A stretch of DNA of 64,000 nucleotides from Planctomycetota bacterium (GCA_026692905.1 JAPLNL010000098.1:19236-83235); one strand, 5' to 3'. Positions 35,034 through 45,428 are shown, counted from the stretch's first letter. Made by a program: numbers and translations. Notes: a model not told the origin generated them from the sequence alone.

Positions 35034-35142
35034 TTGACTTGGAAGAGTGCATTAGCTTGTGTTATTGAGTATCGATAGTCGCCACTTTCGCCCTCAAAAA
35101 GACCTCCGACAGAACAAAGCTATTCGCATTCGAACCATTGAG

Positions 35143-35190
35143 CAGGCGAGTCGATTTGGGCAAAATAGCCAGAATCGACTCGCCTGTTTT
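35143..35190 (+). terminator. Rho-independent terminator after the coiled-coil gene
   Basis: CAGGCGAGTCGATT (35143-35156) pairs perfectly with AATCGACTCGCCTG (35173-35186) and is followed by TTTTGCTT. The loop is 16 bases. Its position inside the longest in-frame version of the kinase frame argues that the kinase starts after it. Confidence 0.75.
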
Positions 35191-35287
35191 GCTTAATGGT
35201 TTGCTTGCCGACTTGATTTGGCTTACGCTAGTAATGAGTCGGCTTGATTTTCCTCCTCCTCTTTCTCTTCGTCGGTCTGACGCTTCG

Positions 35288-36787
35288 ATGGAATTTACCC
35301 CTCGCTCATTAACCCAACGCGCAATCGATCTGGAGTTAGCAACTCCAGAGCAGATCGATCGAATTTGGGGGGAATTGCGCACCAGCGACGTGAGCTTAGA
35401 GGACGTCAAGAACCTTCTGCTACGCAAAGGGATCCTGACGAACTTCCAGCTGGATCGGATGTGCACCGGCGAACGGCTCGGTTTTTTTTATGGGCCGTAC
35501 CGAGTGCTTTATATGATCGGTGCCGGAACGTTCGCTCGCGTGTTTCGCTGTGTTCACCGCGATACCGGTCGTGTCGTTGCCATTAAAGTTCTGCGTCGCC
35601 GACACCGCGATCAAGTTGCATCGGTCGAACAGTTTCTCCGCGAAGGCCGAATGGGGCTTCAGTTGCGGCATCCCAACATCGTAACGATCCACGAGATCGA
35701 GAACGATGCGAGATCACCTTATCTCGTTATGGAATTCGTAGAGGGAGAAACGTTGCGTGAAATCTTGAAGATTCGCGGAAGCTTTGGGCCTCTCGATTCC
35801 TTGCGCATGATGCAGGATATTTGCGCCGGGCTGGACTTTGCAGCTTCCAAGGGGATTACTCACCGCGACTTAAAGCTGACAAACGTGCTGGTTCATGCAA
35901 GCGGACGTTGCAAGTTGGTGGACTTTGGTTTGGCCGCGTTGGCTGACGTTTCGTCACCTGAAGCGATTGCGGATTGCCCCAGCGCCAGAGCGATCGACTA
36001 TGCTGCTCTTGAACGGGGTACTGGAGTTCGCAAAGGAGACCCGCGAAGCGATTTGTTTTTCGTCGGTGTCATTTTTTACAACGTCGTGTGTGGCAAGCCA
36101 GCCCTGACAGAAACGCGCGATCGAATGCAGCGCCTCAGCGTCTCCCGCTTCACAGAGTTTCCGCCTTTAGGCGAACGAATCCAAGGACTCCCGGAGCAAA
36201 TCTATGCGATTTGCAACAAGGCTCTGGAGTTCGATCCAGAAAAGCGTTACCAGACGCCAGGTGCGATCCTGAGCGACGTGCAGGCAGCGATCAAAAAACT
36301 AGAAAACCCAGATGGCCAATCTATAGTGAAAAAAACAGCCCTGCACTCGATTCAAACCGTCAATGAAGAAGATGCGAAAGAGGGACAAGGCAAAACGTTA
36401 ATCGTTGTTGAAAGCAAACCAGAATTGCAAAATATTTTGCGAGAGAAGCTCAAGAATCGAGGCTATCGAGTTTTGATTTTTGGCGACCCCGAACGAGCTC
36501 TCAGCAAGTTCGCTCCAGACGAGACGCCTCCGGCGGACTGCGTTGTATTATGCGCCCCAGACCTCGGCAATCTTGCACTCGAGGCTTTCAATCAATTTTC
36601 CCAACAAGAACACACGAAAAACATTCCGCTGGTCATGTTGGTAGACCCAAAGCAACAACACATTATTCGAGGCGCGAAAACCAGTCCCATTCATGTGCTT
36701 ATCGCATTGCCACTCAAAGTCCGAGAGCTTCGCCAAGCTCTAATGAAGTTAACAATGCAATCATCGGTTAATCCCGTCGTCGAGTAA
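35288..36787 (+). CDS. Serine/threonine kinase with pseudo-receiver tail
   Basis: A protein of 499 residues from ATG 35288. ATG 35234 is also possible, and neither has a clear ribosome binding site. A short N-terminal helical domain (LTQRAIDLELATPEQIDRIW) common to planctomycete kinases precedes the kinase: G-loop IGAGTFARVF (about 77), VAIKVLRR (about 99), HRDLKLTN (about 190), DFG in VDFGLA (about 211). Catalytic residues are complete. From about residue 368 a receiver-like domain follows (KTLIVVESKPELQNILREKL), but the Asp acceptor position reads DCVVLCAPDLGN and the conserved lysine is replaced (LIALPLKVREL). It is therefore probably a protein-protein interaction domain and not a phosphorylated receiver. 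No transmembrane segment is seen, so the kinase is cytoplasmic. Confidence 0.85.
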   Translation: MEFTPRSLTQRAIDLELATPEQIDRIWGELRTSDVSLEDVKNLLLRKGILTNFQLDRMCTGERLGFFYGPYRVLYMIGAGTFARVFRCVHRDTGRVVAIKVLRRRHRDQVASVEQFLREGRMGLQLRHPNIVTIHEIENDARSPYLVMEFVEGETLREILKIRGSFGPLDSLRMMQDICAGLDFAASKGITHRDLKLTNVLVHASGRCKLVDFGLAALADVSSPEAIADCPSARAIDYAALERGTGVRKGDPRSDLFFVGVIFYNVVCGKPALTETRDRMQRLSVSRFTEFPPLGERIQGLPEQIYAICNKALEFDPEKRYQTPGAILSDVQAAIKKLENPDGQSIVKKTALHSIQTVNEEDAKEGQGKTLIVVESKPELQNILREKLKNRGYRVLIFGDPERALSKFAPDETPPADCVVLCAPDLGNLALEAFNQFSQQEHTKNIPLVMLVDPKQQHIIRGAKTSPIHVLIALPLKVRELRQALMKLTMQSSVNPVVE

Positions 36788-36804
36788 CTCGCGATTCCAT
36801 CGTA

Positions 36805-39441
36805 TCAGGCCCTTGGATCTACCGTTTCAATCGCTCTTAACAAGCTATGACGTAAAGTATAAAGCCGCGTTGGCTCTGTTACTTTCTGCCCTTCCAGATC
36901 TGTAACGTAAAAGACGTCGACGACTTGGTCTAGATGTGTGCTGACCTTCGCAACCTGCAAATCCAAATTGAGATCGAAGAGGATTTTGGAGATGTCGTAC
37001 AACAATCCAATTCGGTCATAGGCAAACACAGAAATAATCGTATTGGTCTCGGAGGTGCTGTTGTCGAATCGGATTTGGGTGGGCTGAACCCGAGCATTGG
37101 CGGCATCGAATGTGGATTGGGATTTCCAAATACGTCGAAATACGGGCGGCTTTGCATCTCTTGAATCAATCGACTGCACCAATTGCTTGCAGACTTGCTC
37201 GATACGATGGGGTGGCGGTGTGCCTTCGTAATCTGCGTCCTGGACCACAAACCGATCCCACGCGATGCGCCCGGGTTGAGTATGAATTTCTGCTGATAGG
37301 ATGCTCAGTCCTTGGCTGGATAGAGCGCCTGCAATCAAGTGAAACAGGCCGATCGACTGCTCCTGACGGACGGCTGTCACATATTCCGTCGTATCTTGGT
37401 TGGGCAGGAAATTCCCCCATGCTTGAACTGGTTTTTCGGGGGTCAATTGACGAATACGTCGCAACTCTTCCATTAGTTCTTTGGGTTTGATCGACAGCAG
37501 GTAACCTGCAGGAATGGCTTCTATCTGTTCTGTGCACCATTCGTTCTCTCGCTCTTCGGCCGTTCGGTGCGCCATGACAGCGGTCCGTTGAGTTGCCACG
37601 ATATCGAGAAATCGCTGATCGGGACTGTCGCTTCGAAATTGCGATTCGGTGGCATCATACAATTGCAGAATGAGCCTTAGCTTCCAATCATTCAACGCGC
37701 CTGGCCCCACTGCGTCCAAATCGGCACAACTCAAAACCATCAACATCTGCAATCGCTCAATCGAACCCACTTGTTTTGCAAAGTTGACAATAGGATCCTT
37801 TTGCGAAAGATCAAACCGAAATGCGGTATGTGCCATCAGCAAATGCTGGTGAACCAAAAAAACCAACAGCTCCCGATCAGCATCCGATAGTTTGAATAAG
37901 ACCGCGGTTTCCTCTGCAATGACACGTCCTACCTCGCTGTGATCTTCCGGAAACCCCTTTCCAAGATCGTGCAGCAGGAGAGCCAGGTGCAAAATCATTT
38001 TGTTCTGCAAACCGCGGTAAACGCGACCAAGAACATCATCTGACTTCGCAAACTCGCCCGCGCACTCAACCGCTCGAATGCAGTGCGCGTCAACCGTGTA
38101 CTTGTGATATTCGTTGAACTGCAATAAACACCTGGCATGTCGCATGGCCGGAATGATTTGCTCGAGTACTCTTAGCTCATGCAATCTCCTTAGTATCTCA
38201 CCGAGCCTTCCAGGTTCGGCAATCAACTGCAAAAACCGCTCGATCGCTTCGCTTCCCACTTGATCGGAGCGCCGCCTCAACATTGCCTGTCGAATCGTTC
38301 GCCAAGTCTTGTGCTCAATACGTCGCATGTAGCGGTTAGCTACCTGCATGAGCTCCAACACTTTAGCTGGATCCGATTGCAACTTTTCGAGACCCGCTCG
38401 CGTGGCCCAAATCTCGTTTAGCCCCAAACGTATTCCAGGGCTAATCGGCCATGCGATAAACCTGGAGAGATAGCCAACAAAGCTTGAACGCGACCGAGCC
38501 ATCCCAACAAAATTCGCGGAGCTGTATCGCACCTCGCTAGTAAACTCAAAGTACTGTTGCATGAACTCTTCGACCGGCAATACCCCATCTGTCCCTTTGA
38601 AATTCGACCAGGCTGCAAGCTCGATTTGCTTGGGCCGATCCAATGAATCTTGCGCTCGACCGGCCAAGAAGTGCAATTGATTTCTCAGTCGCAACAAATA
38701 TTGGTAACCATCTCGAATGGCGCGGAAATCCTCTTGTGCCAACAATCCCATCTCAACCAATTGCTCTGGGTCTTTCTCACCAAAGCAGACGAAGCCGATC
38801 CAACGCACAATTTGAACGTCGCGCAAACAACCACGCGAACGCTTGACATTCGGATGAAGCAAGTAGACCAACTCGCCGAACTTCTGGCGTTCAACGAATC
38901 GCTCCTTCTCAATCAAAGCAGCCAATCGTCGCGATCGACGCTTGCAGCCAATTCGAAAGGAATTCAAAAAGCCCTCAAACAACGACTGACTTCCCTCGAT
39001 CAAACGCATCTCGACCAAGGAAGTCAAAATGGTTGCATCGGTCCAAGCAATCTGCCGTGCTTGAAAGGGGGTTCGGGTTGAGAACCCCAACTGTAGCCCC
39101 GCATCAACAATCATCTGCGCGACCGCACGGGCTAATGGTGCGATTTCCGATTCGCTCACGCCACGATAAAGCAGCATCAAGTCGATGTCGGAGAAGGGCG
39201 CTAAATCCCGTCGCCCGTAACCGCCCAGCCCCAAGAAGGCAAAGCAAGATGGGTCCAGCGGTTTTGGCATTCCCGCCAACGCAACTTGAATTAAGCCGTT
39301 AACGACTTGATCCACTTGATCTGCCCAAGCAAAACAAACCTGGGGACCAGTTGCTCCGGAATGGTGTAGATTAGCCGCCTTTAGACGCGCGTCCGCTAAT
39401 TGCGAACGCGCCTTTACGACTTGCGGATGGAGAGATGACAA
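36805..39441 (-). CDS. glnD: Bifunctional [protein-PII] uridylyltransferase/removing enzyme
   Basis: A protein of 878 residues, near the usual GlnD size. The nucleotidyltransferase site is FLGLGGYGRRDLAPFSDIDL (about 70-88) with its D-x-D. The HD domain for removal of UMP is LLLHDLGKGFPEDHSEVG near residue 490. Two C-terminal ACT domains follow (GLFHLIAGALSSQGLSILSA and ISVFAYDRIGLLYDISKILF), which sense glutamine. GlnD uridylylates PII when glutamine is low. The start is TTG, 14 bases after the stop of glnB on the same strand, so glnB and glnD form an operon. An ATG start is not visible close by, which makes the exact N-terminus uncertain. Confidence 0.93.
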   Translation of the reverse strand: MSSLHPQVVKARSQLADARLKAANLHHSGATGPQVCFAWADQVDQVVNGLIQVALAGMPKPLDPSCFAFLGLGGYGRRDLAPFSDIDLMLLYRGVSESEIAPLARAVAQMIVDAGLQLGFSTRTPFQARQIAWTDATILTSLVEMRLIEGSQSLFEGFLNSFRIGCKRRSRRLAALIEKERFVERQKFGELVYLLHPNVKRSRGCLRDVQIVRWIGFVCFGEKDPEQLVEMGLLAQEDFRAIRDGYQYLLRLRNQLHFLAGRAQDSLDRPKQIELAAWSNFKGTDGVLPVEEFMQQYFEFTSEVRYSSANFVGMARSRSSFVGYLSRFIAWPISPGIRLGLNEIWATRAGLEKLQSDPAKVLELMQVANRYMRRIEHKTWRTIRQAMLRRRSDQVGSEAIERFLQLIAEPGRLGEILRRLHELRVLEQIIPAMRHARCLLQFNEYHKYTVDAHCIRAVECAGEFAKSDDVLGRVYRGLQNKMILHLALLLHDLGKGFPEDHSEVGRVIAEETAVLFKLSDADRELLVFLVHQHLLMAHTAFRFDLSQKDPIVNFAKQVGSIERLQMLMVLSCADLDAVGPGALNDWKLRLILQLYDATESQFRSDSPDQRFLDIVATQRTAVMAHRTAEERENEWCTEQIEAIPAGYLLSIKPKELMEELRRIRQLTPEKPVQAWGNFLPNQDTTEYVTAVRQEQSIGLFHLIAGALSSQGLSILSAEIHTQPGRIAWDRFVVQDADYEGTPPPHRIEQVCKQLVQSIDSRDAKPPVFRRIWKSQSTFDAANARVQPTQIRFDNSTSETNTIISVFAYDRIGLLYDISKILFDLNLDLQVAKVSTHLDQVVDVFYVTDLEGQKVTEPTRLYTLRHSLLRAIETVDPRA

Positions 39442-39455
39442 TTTGTTTGGACGTC

Positions 39456-40327
<872 letters not shown>

Positions 40328-42220
40328 CTAAGAGCCAGAAGCTGGAACCTGCACAGGCGGCGCTTTGGGAGCATCTACCGTCGGTGCAGGGCTAGCAGTC
40401 GCATTTGCAATTTCGCCTTCCAGTGGCTTGCGAGGCAGTTTTTCGTCTCGAATGGAGGCTTGATACACAAAGGCAGCCATGATGATCGACGCTTGTTTTG
40501 CATCGTCAGCTTGAATGCGTTCGTAAACGTCCATGCTCGAGTGATGTGTTCGCGTATCGTACTCAACCGGATCCTGGATAAATTGGAAGCCAGGCAAACC
40601 GATTCCGTCGAACGATTGGTGGTCTGTTCCGCCAGTATTGGACGACGTGATGGTGGTTGCTCCCATGTCTGCAAACGGGGCTAGCCAAGCTCGGAAAATC
40701 GGTCGAACGGCTTCGTTTCCTTGCAGATAAATCCCTCGGATTTTCCCCGTGCCGTTATCCAAATTGAAATAAGTCGAGAATTTTTCGTGTTCCGCTTTGA
40801 GTTCGTAGGTGGGCTTGGGACGTGGAGCATCTCCACCTCCGCCGAACCCGCCCCCAAAACCACCCCGACCTGGTCCGCCCTTGCGACTACCGAAGTGATC
40901 GGCAACGTAGGCTTGTGATCCCAATAGTCCTTGCTCTTCTCCTGTCCACAAAGCAATGCGAATGGTTCGCCTTGGCTTGGCACCAACGGCTTTAAGAATT
41001 CGGACCGCCTCCAACGCAACACCGCAGCCGATTGCATTGTCGGTCGCCCCCGTGCCGGCATGCCATGAGTCAAAGTGACCGCCGAGCATGACGACCTCAT
41101 CCTTGAGGTCCGTGCCCGGAATTTCCGCCACGATATTGAAGCTATTCAAATCGGAATCGTGATATCGCGATTCGACATCGATCGCAAGCTTTGGATGCGA
41201 TCCCTTTTGAATCATTCGAACAATGCGATTGTAGTGCTCGGCCGCCATGACGAGTTGCGGTAGAACTTCTGGAGGATCGACAGCCCATGGTCGCGGTCCC
41301 ATACTGAATGGATTGCCACCTTCTCTGCCCGCAGGATCAGCTCGTCTGGGCATCGTCGCCGATTGAACAAAAACCGTTCCGCCGTCTCCTCGCCCAGGCT
41401 CGACCACGACGGCAGCTCCTTCCTCGTAAGCCATCTGCCATTTGTCCGCTTGGACCTGCATTGTACCTCGCCCTTCTCGCGGCGGCTGTGCTGGTGCGGC
41501 ATCCGTAGGTGCACCTGGTGCTGCCCCGCCCGCTGGAGCATCTGGCGCATTCCGTCCTCGACCGCCTCGTCCTCCAGCACCTGGAGCGCCTGGCCCACCT
41601 GCGCCTGGGGCCCCCGGAGGCCCACCGCGACGACGTGGTGTCGAAGGATCTGCATTGGCAAGTGTCAAAAGTTCGGCGTCGGTCTGACGCGTTGCTGGTG
41701 CTTCAAACAAAGCCTTGACTTCGCGAGGTGGACTGATGAAAACGATCGCTCGCCCTAACTTGCCTCGGTACTTTTCGAGCTCTTCAGGCGTCGATGCATC
41801 AAGATAAATCGGCTCGCTCGTAATCGTCTTGCTGGTACTTGGCGTCCACGCTTTTGGATGAGCAATCAAAGCGGTGTAATGAGGCTCAACCAAATTGACC
41901 GAACAAGACTCCAACGTCCAGCCACGACCAAACGGCCCCCAGCTCTCAAGATGCGAATTCTCCAAACCCCACTCGGCGAGCTTTTCTTTGGTCCATTCGC
42001 CAGCGATTTTGGTTAAAGGCGAACCGGTCAATCGGGGACCGTGAACGTCGGTCAAATAACTAATCGATTCCATAACCTGTGATCGTTCTAGCCCCTCTTC
42101 CTTGATCTTGTCGATCATCGCCGTATCGACCTTTTCGATAGGTGATTGGGCTGAAACAAAGGGACTCAGAGCAAGACCGAACAGGGCTGCTGCTCGGCAA
42201 ACGCGGGACTTCTTGTGCAT
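40328..42220 (-). CDS. Secreted M28-type metallopeptidase with glycine-rich insertions
   Basis: A protein of 630 residues from ATG 42220, followed by the signal peptide VCRAAALFGLALSPFVSAQ. The peptidase matches M28 with a PA-like insertion. Zinc ligands appear in VVMLGGHFDSWHAGTGATDN (about 380), ALWTGEEQGLLGSQAYVADH (about 430) and NTGGTDHQSFDGIGLPGFQF, with a final histidine in VEYDTRTHHSSMDVYERI. Residues about 195-255 are a Gly/Ala/Pro/Arg-rich insertion (GAPGAGGPGAPGAGGRGG) and another lies near 450 (GRGGFGGGFGGGG). These look like flexible linkers, unusual for M28. The stop codon is provided by a dispersed repeat. Confidence 0.9.
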   Translation of the reverse strand: MHKKSRVCRAAALFGLALSPFVSAQSPIEKVDTAMIDKIKEEGLERSQVMESISYLTDVHGPRLTGSPLTKIAGEWTKEKLAEWGLENSHLESWGPFGRGWTLESCSVNLVEPHYTALIAHPKAWTPSTSKTITSEPIYLDASTPEELEKYRGKLGRAIVFISPPREVKALFEAPATRQTDAELLTLANADPSTPRRRGGPPGAPGAGGPGAPGAGGRGGRGRNAPDAPAGGAAPGAPTDAAPAQPPREGRGTMQVQADKWQMAYEEGAAVVVEPGRGDGGTVFVQSATMPRRADPAGREGGNPFSMGPRPWAVDPPEVLPQLVMAAEHYNRIVRMIQKGSHPKLAIDVESRYHDSDLNSFNIVAEIPGTDLKDEVVMLGGHFDSWHAGTGATDNAIGCGVALEAVRILKAVGAKPRRTIRIALWTGEEQGLLGSQAYVADHFGSRKGGPGRGGFGGGFGGGGDAPRPKPTYELKAEHEKFSTYFNLDNGTGKIRGIYLQGNEAVRPIFRAWLAPFADMGATTITSSNTGGTDHQSFDGIGLPGFQFIQDPVEYDTRTHHSSMDVYERIQADDAKQASIIMAAFVYQASIRDEKLPRKPLEGEIANATASPAPTVDAPKAPPVQVPASGS

Positions 42221-42363
42221 CGTCGACTCAACTTGGTAAGGACAAACGAATAACGTCAATAACATGGACGATCCGACACTCGCCTTCGAATCTGGAATCG
42301 ACGTATTATGCCTTGCCGAGTGCCGAGATGCTACAAGATGCAAACTGCAATTTCGCAACTTCG

Positions 42364-42705
42364 TCAGTCAGCATCGTCCAAGTCAGCATCGTCCACGTCG
42401 CTGGTGTCGATGGTACGGCGCTTGGCCAGTCGTAGCCGGATCGGACCTTTGAGTGTTTCGACTTTTCTTTCGTCAATATCGACCACTTCCCCGTTTTGCG
42501 TAATCTCAATTGCTCCATCGCGAACCATGTCCGATGCAACCTCGCGGACGGTGGTCATGAGTTCTCGCCACTTGGAACCGAATGTTCGTCCAATATCCGA
42601 TGGACAAATGCTCTCTCCAGGCTTCATCATCAGCAAAAAACGAAGGATTTCATCGCGAATATCCTTGCTGCTGGGCTCCTCATGCTCGTTCCATCTGGTC
42701 TTCAT
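42364..42705 (-). CDS. DUF3253 domain small protein
   Basis: A protein of 113 residues that matches DUF3253, a winged-helix-like family: RDEILRFLLMMKPGESICPS, DIGRTFGSKWRELMTTVREV, DGAIEITQNGEVVD and LKGPIRLRLAKR. The acidic tail DVDDADLDDAD is coded by a short direct repeat near 42365-42400 and is probably not part of the fold. The role is unknown, with DNA binding possible from the fold. It lies 26 bases after the lipase gene on the same strand and may share its transcript. Confidence 0.85.
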   Translation of the reverse strand: MKTRWNEHEEPSSKDIRDEILRFLLMMKPGESICPSDIGRTFGSKWRELMTTVREVASDMVRDGAIEITQNGEVVDIDERKVETLKGPIRLRLAKRRTIDTSDVDDADLDDAD

Positions 42706-42731
42706 CTGGTACCTCTCAATCGACTTTCGTT

Positions 42732-43832
42732 TTACTTTTTCGAGTCCATTCCATCCCTGAGCCCATTTCCGGAAAGGAAAGAAACAGTCCCTTTGACGAC
42801 GGACGAATCACTCATCAAAAACGAGTGAATGACGGGGACGGATACAAGTTCGGCCATCCCCTCCAATGCCGCTTCCTCAACGGTGACCACGCCATCGCTG
42901 GGGCCGCTTAGCAAGGGGTTTTGAAGTGGGATTTTGGAAATATCACCCGCAACGATCGCAAATGGACATGGGGGAGTCCCTAATCCGTCACGAAATGTAT
43001 CCCACGATGGCCCCAATTGCATCCCTGAATTCCCGGTGATCGTTTCAAATATACCTAATCGCGACAATTTCGCAGCAAATGTCGATCCCTGGTTCGGTGG
43101 GCCGAGCATCACCACCCGATTTAGCCTTGGCAAGACTTGCTTTGGATCGCCATTACGCTGCCACTCTCCAATCGCATGCCGGAAAACAATATTCCCCATA
43201 CTATGACCAACCATGCTGATCCGAGGCGCCCCAGGCAGATTTTCAACCAGTTCCCGCAACGCAGCCGAATGTTTGGAAATGGGATCGCGAGTACTCGCGT
43301 AGGAAAATCCGATTGCCGTGCGAACGCGGGCGGTATCTGAACGTTGTGTTTTCGATTCTGTGTCAACTCGCGCCAACTCGCGTTGAACAGGCTCCATGCT
43401 TCCAGCCGATCGCATCAATCCATGCATCAACAGTACGACTTCCTGCGGCGGCGGCACTGACGGGTTGGCCGACGCAATTTTCGCCAACTCATCAATCATC
43501 GCTTTGCGTCCGCCCCAAGCACGACGAATGGAATTCGGATCGATCAACCGCCAATGATCGAGCGTGCTGTTATACTGAACTCGCCAACCTTGCCACCAAC
43601 GATAGTCGGTCCAAAACTGCTTGCCGCCCAAAGTTGGCAAAGAAAGGTTCCAAAGCTTCGCATCGTCTTTCAATTCAATCGCCTCTTCATCCGTCTTGGT
43701 TGACGCATTTTCTGAATCGCCCTGCATCGCAACCGCTGGGGCGACCAATGCAAAACTGATAAGCAACACAACAGACAACATGTTGCCAATCATCCTTGTT
43801 GGCTCAATCGATGCCACAATTAAGAAACGCAT
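42732..43832 (-). CDS. Exported alpha/beta-hydrolase (lipase-like)
   Basis: A protein of 366 residues. The start at 43832 is preceded by GGAAGGA, which overlaps the stop of the permease fusion gene, so translation is likely coupled. The N-terminal hydrophobic stretch is MLSVVLLISFALVAPAVAMQ. The hydrolase part shows EVVLLMHGLMRSAGSMEPVQ, the nucleophile ISMVGHSMGNIVFRHAIGEW, VVMLGPPNQGSTFAAKLSR and a possible late acid/base in GPSDGVVTVEEAA. That matches the triacylglycerol lipase/PGAP1-like clan. The substrate is unknown. Confidence 0.83.
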   Translation of the reverse strand: MRFLIVASIEPTRMIGNMLSVVLLISFALVAPAVAMQGDSENASTKTDEEAIELKDDAKLWNLSLPTLGGKQFWTDYRWWQGWRVQYNSTLDHWRLIDPNSIRRAWGGRKAMIDELAKIASANPSVPPPQEVVLLMHGLMRSAGSMEPVQRELARVDTESKTQRSDTARVRTAIGFSYASTRDPISKHSAALRELVENLPGAPRISMVGHSMGNIVFRHAIGEWQRNGDPKQVLPRLNRVVMLGPPNQGSTFAAKLSRLGIFETITGNSGMQLGPSWDTFRDGLGTPPCPFAIVAGDISKIPLQNPLLSGPSDGVVTVEEAALEGMAELVSVPVIHSFLMSDSSVVKGTVSFLSGNGLRDGMDSKK

Positions 43833-43837
43833 GTGAA

Positions 43838-45169
43838 CTATCCTTCCGGTGGAATACTGCGACCATGTGGATCCATGGCAGATTGCCCCGTCTCCGCATC
43901 TAGCTTGTCGCGCATCGAGGAACTTGTAAAGTGCTCCAATGACTCAGCCTGAGCATGCAACCTTGCGTCGCTTGCGCTCACTTCGACCGATAAATACTGC
44001 TCCCACAATCGGTGCGATCGAATCAAATTCTGGGCCACACGATATCCTTGATCTGTCAGCGAGACCGTTGTTTGATTCATGGAAATGCAACCCGATCGAA
44101 CAAGATCGGAACCGACCGAACTGAACTTTTTTAACGATATCTTGAGCTTCGACGCAATCTCCTTGCATTCTAAAACAGCTCGATTCCCAACGTTTTTGCC
44201 CTCGGTCAGCGTTCGCTCGGAATTTCGGTAGAGCAGCGCCAACACATCCTCGCCAATGATTTTTCTGGCGACCGATCGCTGCTCGAGCCACCGCACCAAT
44301 ACTCCCGATTTGGGACTAACCACCACTGCTAGAACCAAGAACAAACCGCTTGCAACCGCCATCATGGCTGCCGAATTGACCGATTTGTATCCCAAGGCGG
44401 CTGGAACAAATCGCGCCAGTAAATGCCCAAAAATCGCTGCTGCCGCCCCAATCACCACGCTCAACAACACCATGCGATGCAACCGCTTGCATAACAAGAA
44501 TGCCGTCGCCGCCGGAACAATTAACATGGCCACGACCAAAATATTTCCCACCGCTTCAAAGCTAGCAATACTCGTGATCGCCACCAACGACGCTAGCAGA
44601 TAATGAAAGTACGTCGGCGAGATCCCTTGCGCTTGCGACAACAGTGGATCGAACGTTGAAATCTGCCACTGTTTGAAAAAAACGGCAATACAGACAGCAT
44701 TGAGAAGACACACCACACTCAAAGTGATGACGACGGACGGCACAGCCCCAAACGAAGTTTCCACCATTCGCAACGTAATGGTCTCCAGCCCGCCATACAA
44801 CACGCAAGACGGATCCAAATCGATCTTGCTCGACGCCCGTTCCATCATGATTAGCCCGATGGCAAACAGAGATGTGAATACCACTCCGATCGCAGCGCTC
44901 TCCTCCACCTTGCCATATTTCCGGATCAATTCGGTCAACCATACCGTTAACAACCCCATGCTAGCAGCACCGAGCAGGACCGCGAACGAACCTCGCGTAC
45001 CACTAAACAGAAACGCGGCCGCAATCCCAGGCAACACAGCATGGCTGATCGCGTCTCCCATCATGCTCAGTCGACGAAGAACCAAGAAATTACCCAGCAA
45101 CGAGGCTGCGATAGCGCACAAAGCACCCGCGACGATGATCCAGCCATCGGTCTGCCAATCCAATTTCAT
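43838..45169 (-). CDS. Metal ABC permease fused to a DtxR-like repressor domain
   Basis: A protein of 443 residues. Residues 1 to about 290 are an ABC-3 (TroC/ZnuB-like) permease with eight or so helices: LGNFLVLRRLSMMGDAISHA, LPGIAAAFLFSGTRGSFAVL, GVVFTSLFAIGLIMMERAS, FEAVGNILVVAMLIVPAATA. From about 300 it continues as a winged helix (EIASKLKISLKKFSSVGSDL) and the DtxR metal-binding/dimerisation part (LWEQYLSVEVSASDARLHAQ, ESLEHF, DPHGRSIPPE). The same fusion occurs in Chlamydia (YtgCR), where cleavage frees an iron-dependent repressor. The ATPase and binding protein genes are not next to it. The metal could be iron, manganese or zinc. Confidence 0.88.
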   Translation of the reverse strand: MKLDWQTDGWIIVAGALCAIAASLLGNFLVLRRLSMMGDAISHAVLPGIAAAFLFSGTRGSFAVLLGAASMGLLTVWLTELIRKYGKVEESAAIGVVFTSLFAIGLIMMERASSKIDLDPSCVLYGGLETITLRMVETSFGAVPSVVITLSVVCLLNAVCIAVFFKQWQISTFDPLLSQAQGISPTYFHYLLASLVAITSIASFEAVGNILVVAMLIVPAATAFLLCKRLHRMVLLSVVIGAAAAIFGHLLARFVPAALGYKSVNSAAMMAVASGLFLVLAVVVSPKSGVLVRWLEQRSVARKIIGEDVLALLYRNSERTLTEGKNVGNRAVLECKEIASKLKISLKKFSSVGSDLVRSGCISMNQTTVSLTDQGYRVAQNLIRSHRLWEQYLSVEVSASDARLHAQAESLEHFTSSSMRDKLDAETGQSAMDPHGRSIPPEG

Positions 45170-45224
45170 GGGCTAAAGAACTCTAGATGAGACGAACTAC
45201 AAATCGGTGATCTCTAAAGGATAC

Positions 45225-45428
45225 CTATTTGTTGTCCATTTGCGCAAGCTCATCACCAAAATCAAGCACCGGTTCGGACGCCGCCATCGGATCCGTGACC
45301 GCCTCGGCGCTAGCTGCCTGAGCCTTTTTGGGTGCTTTCTTGGGACGCCCCATCATGGCAGCAGCAAACGTCACGACGACTATGCCGAGCATAAAGACGA
45401 TCCAAAAATAGGGAAGCAACGCGTACAT
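45225..45428 (-). CDS. Small single-helix membrane protein
   Basis: About 67 residues from ATG 45428. The N-terminus is MYALLPYFWIVFMLGIVVVT then FAAAMMGRPKKAPKKAQ, so one hydrophobic helix is followed by a basic-alanine stretch. The acidic C-terminus PVLDFGDELAQMDNK is soluble. No family recognised. The gene lies 55 bases upstream of the permease-repressor fusion on the same strand and could be its transcript partner, for example as a small accessory subunit. Longer versions starting up to 45497 are possible. Confidence 0.55.
   Translation of the reverse strand: MYALLPYFWIVFMLGIVVVTFAAAMMGRPKKAPKKAQAASAEAVTDPMAASEPVLDFGDELAQMDNK

Noticed and set aside
41212..41661. Minus-strand 149-residue open frame
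   Set aside because: It lies within the M28 peptidase gene in another frame and is caused by the GC-rich insertion.
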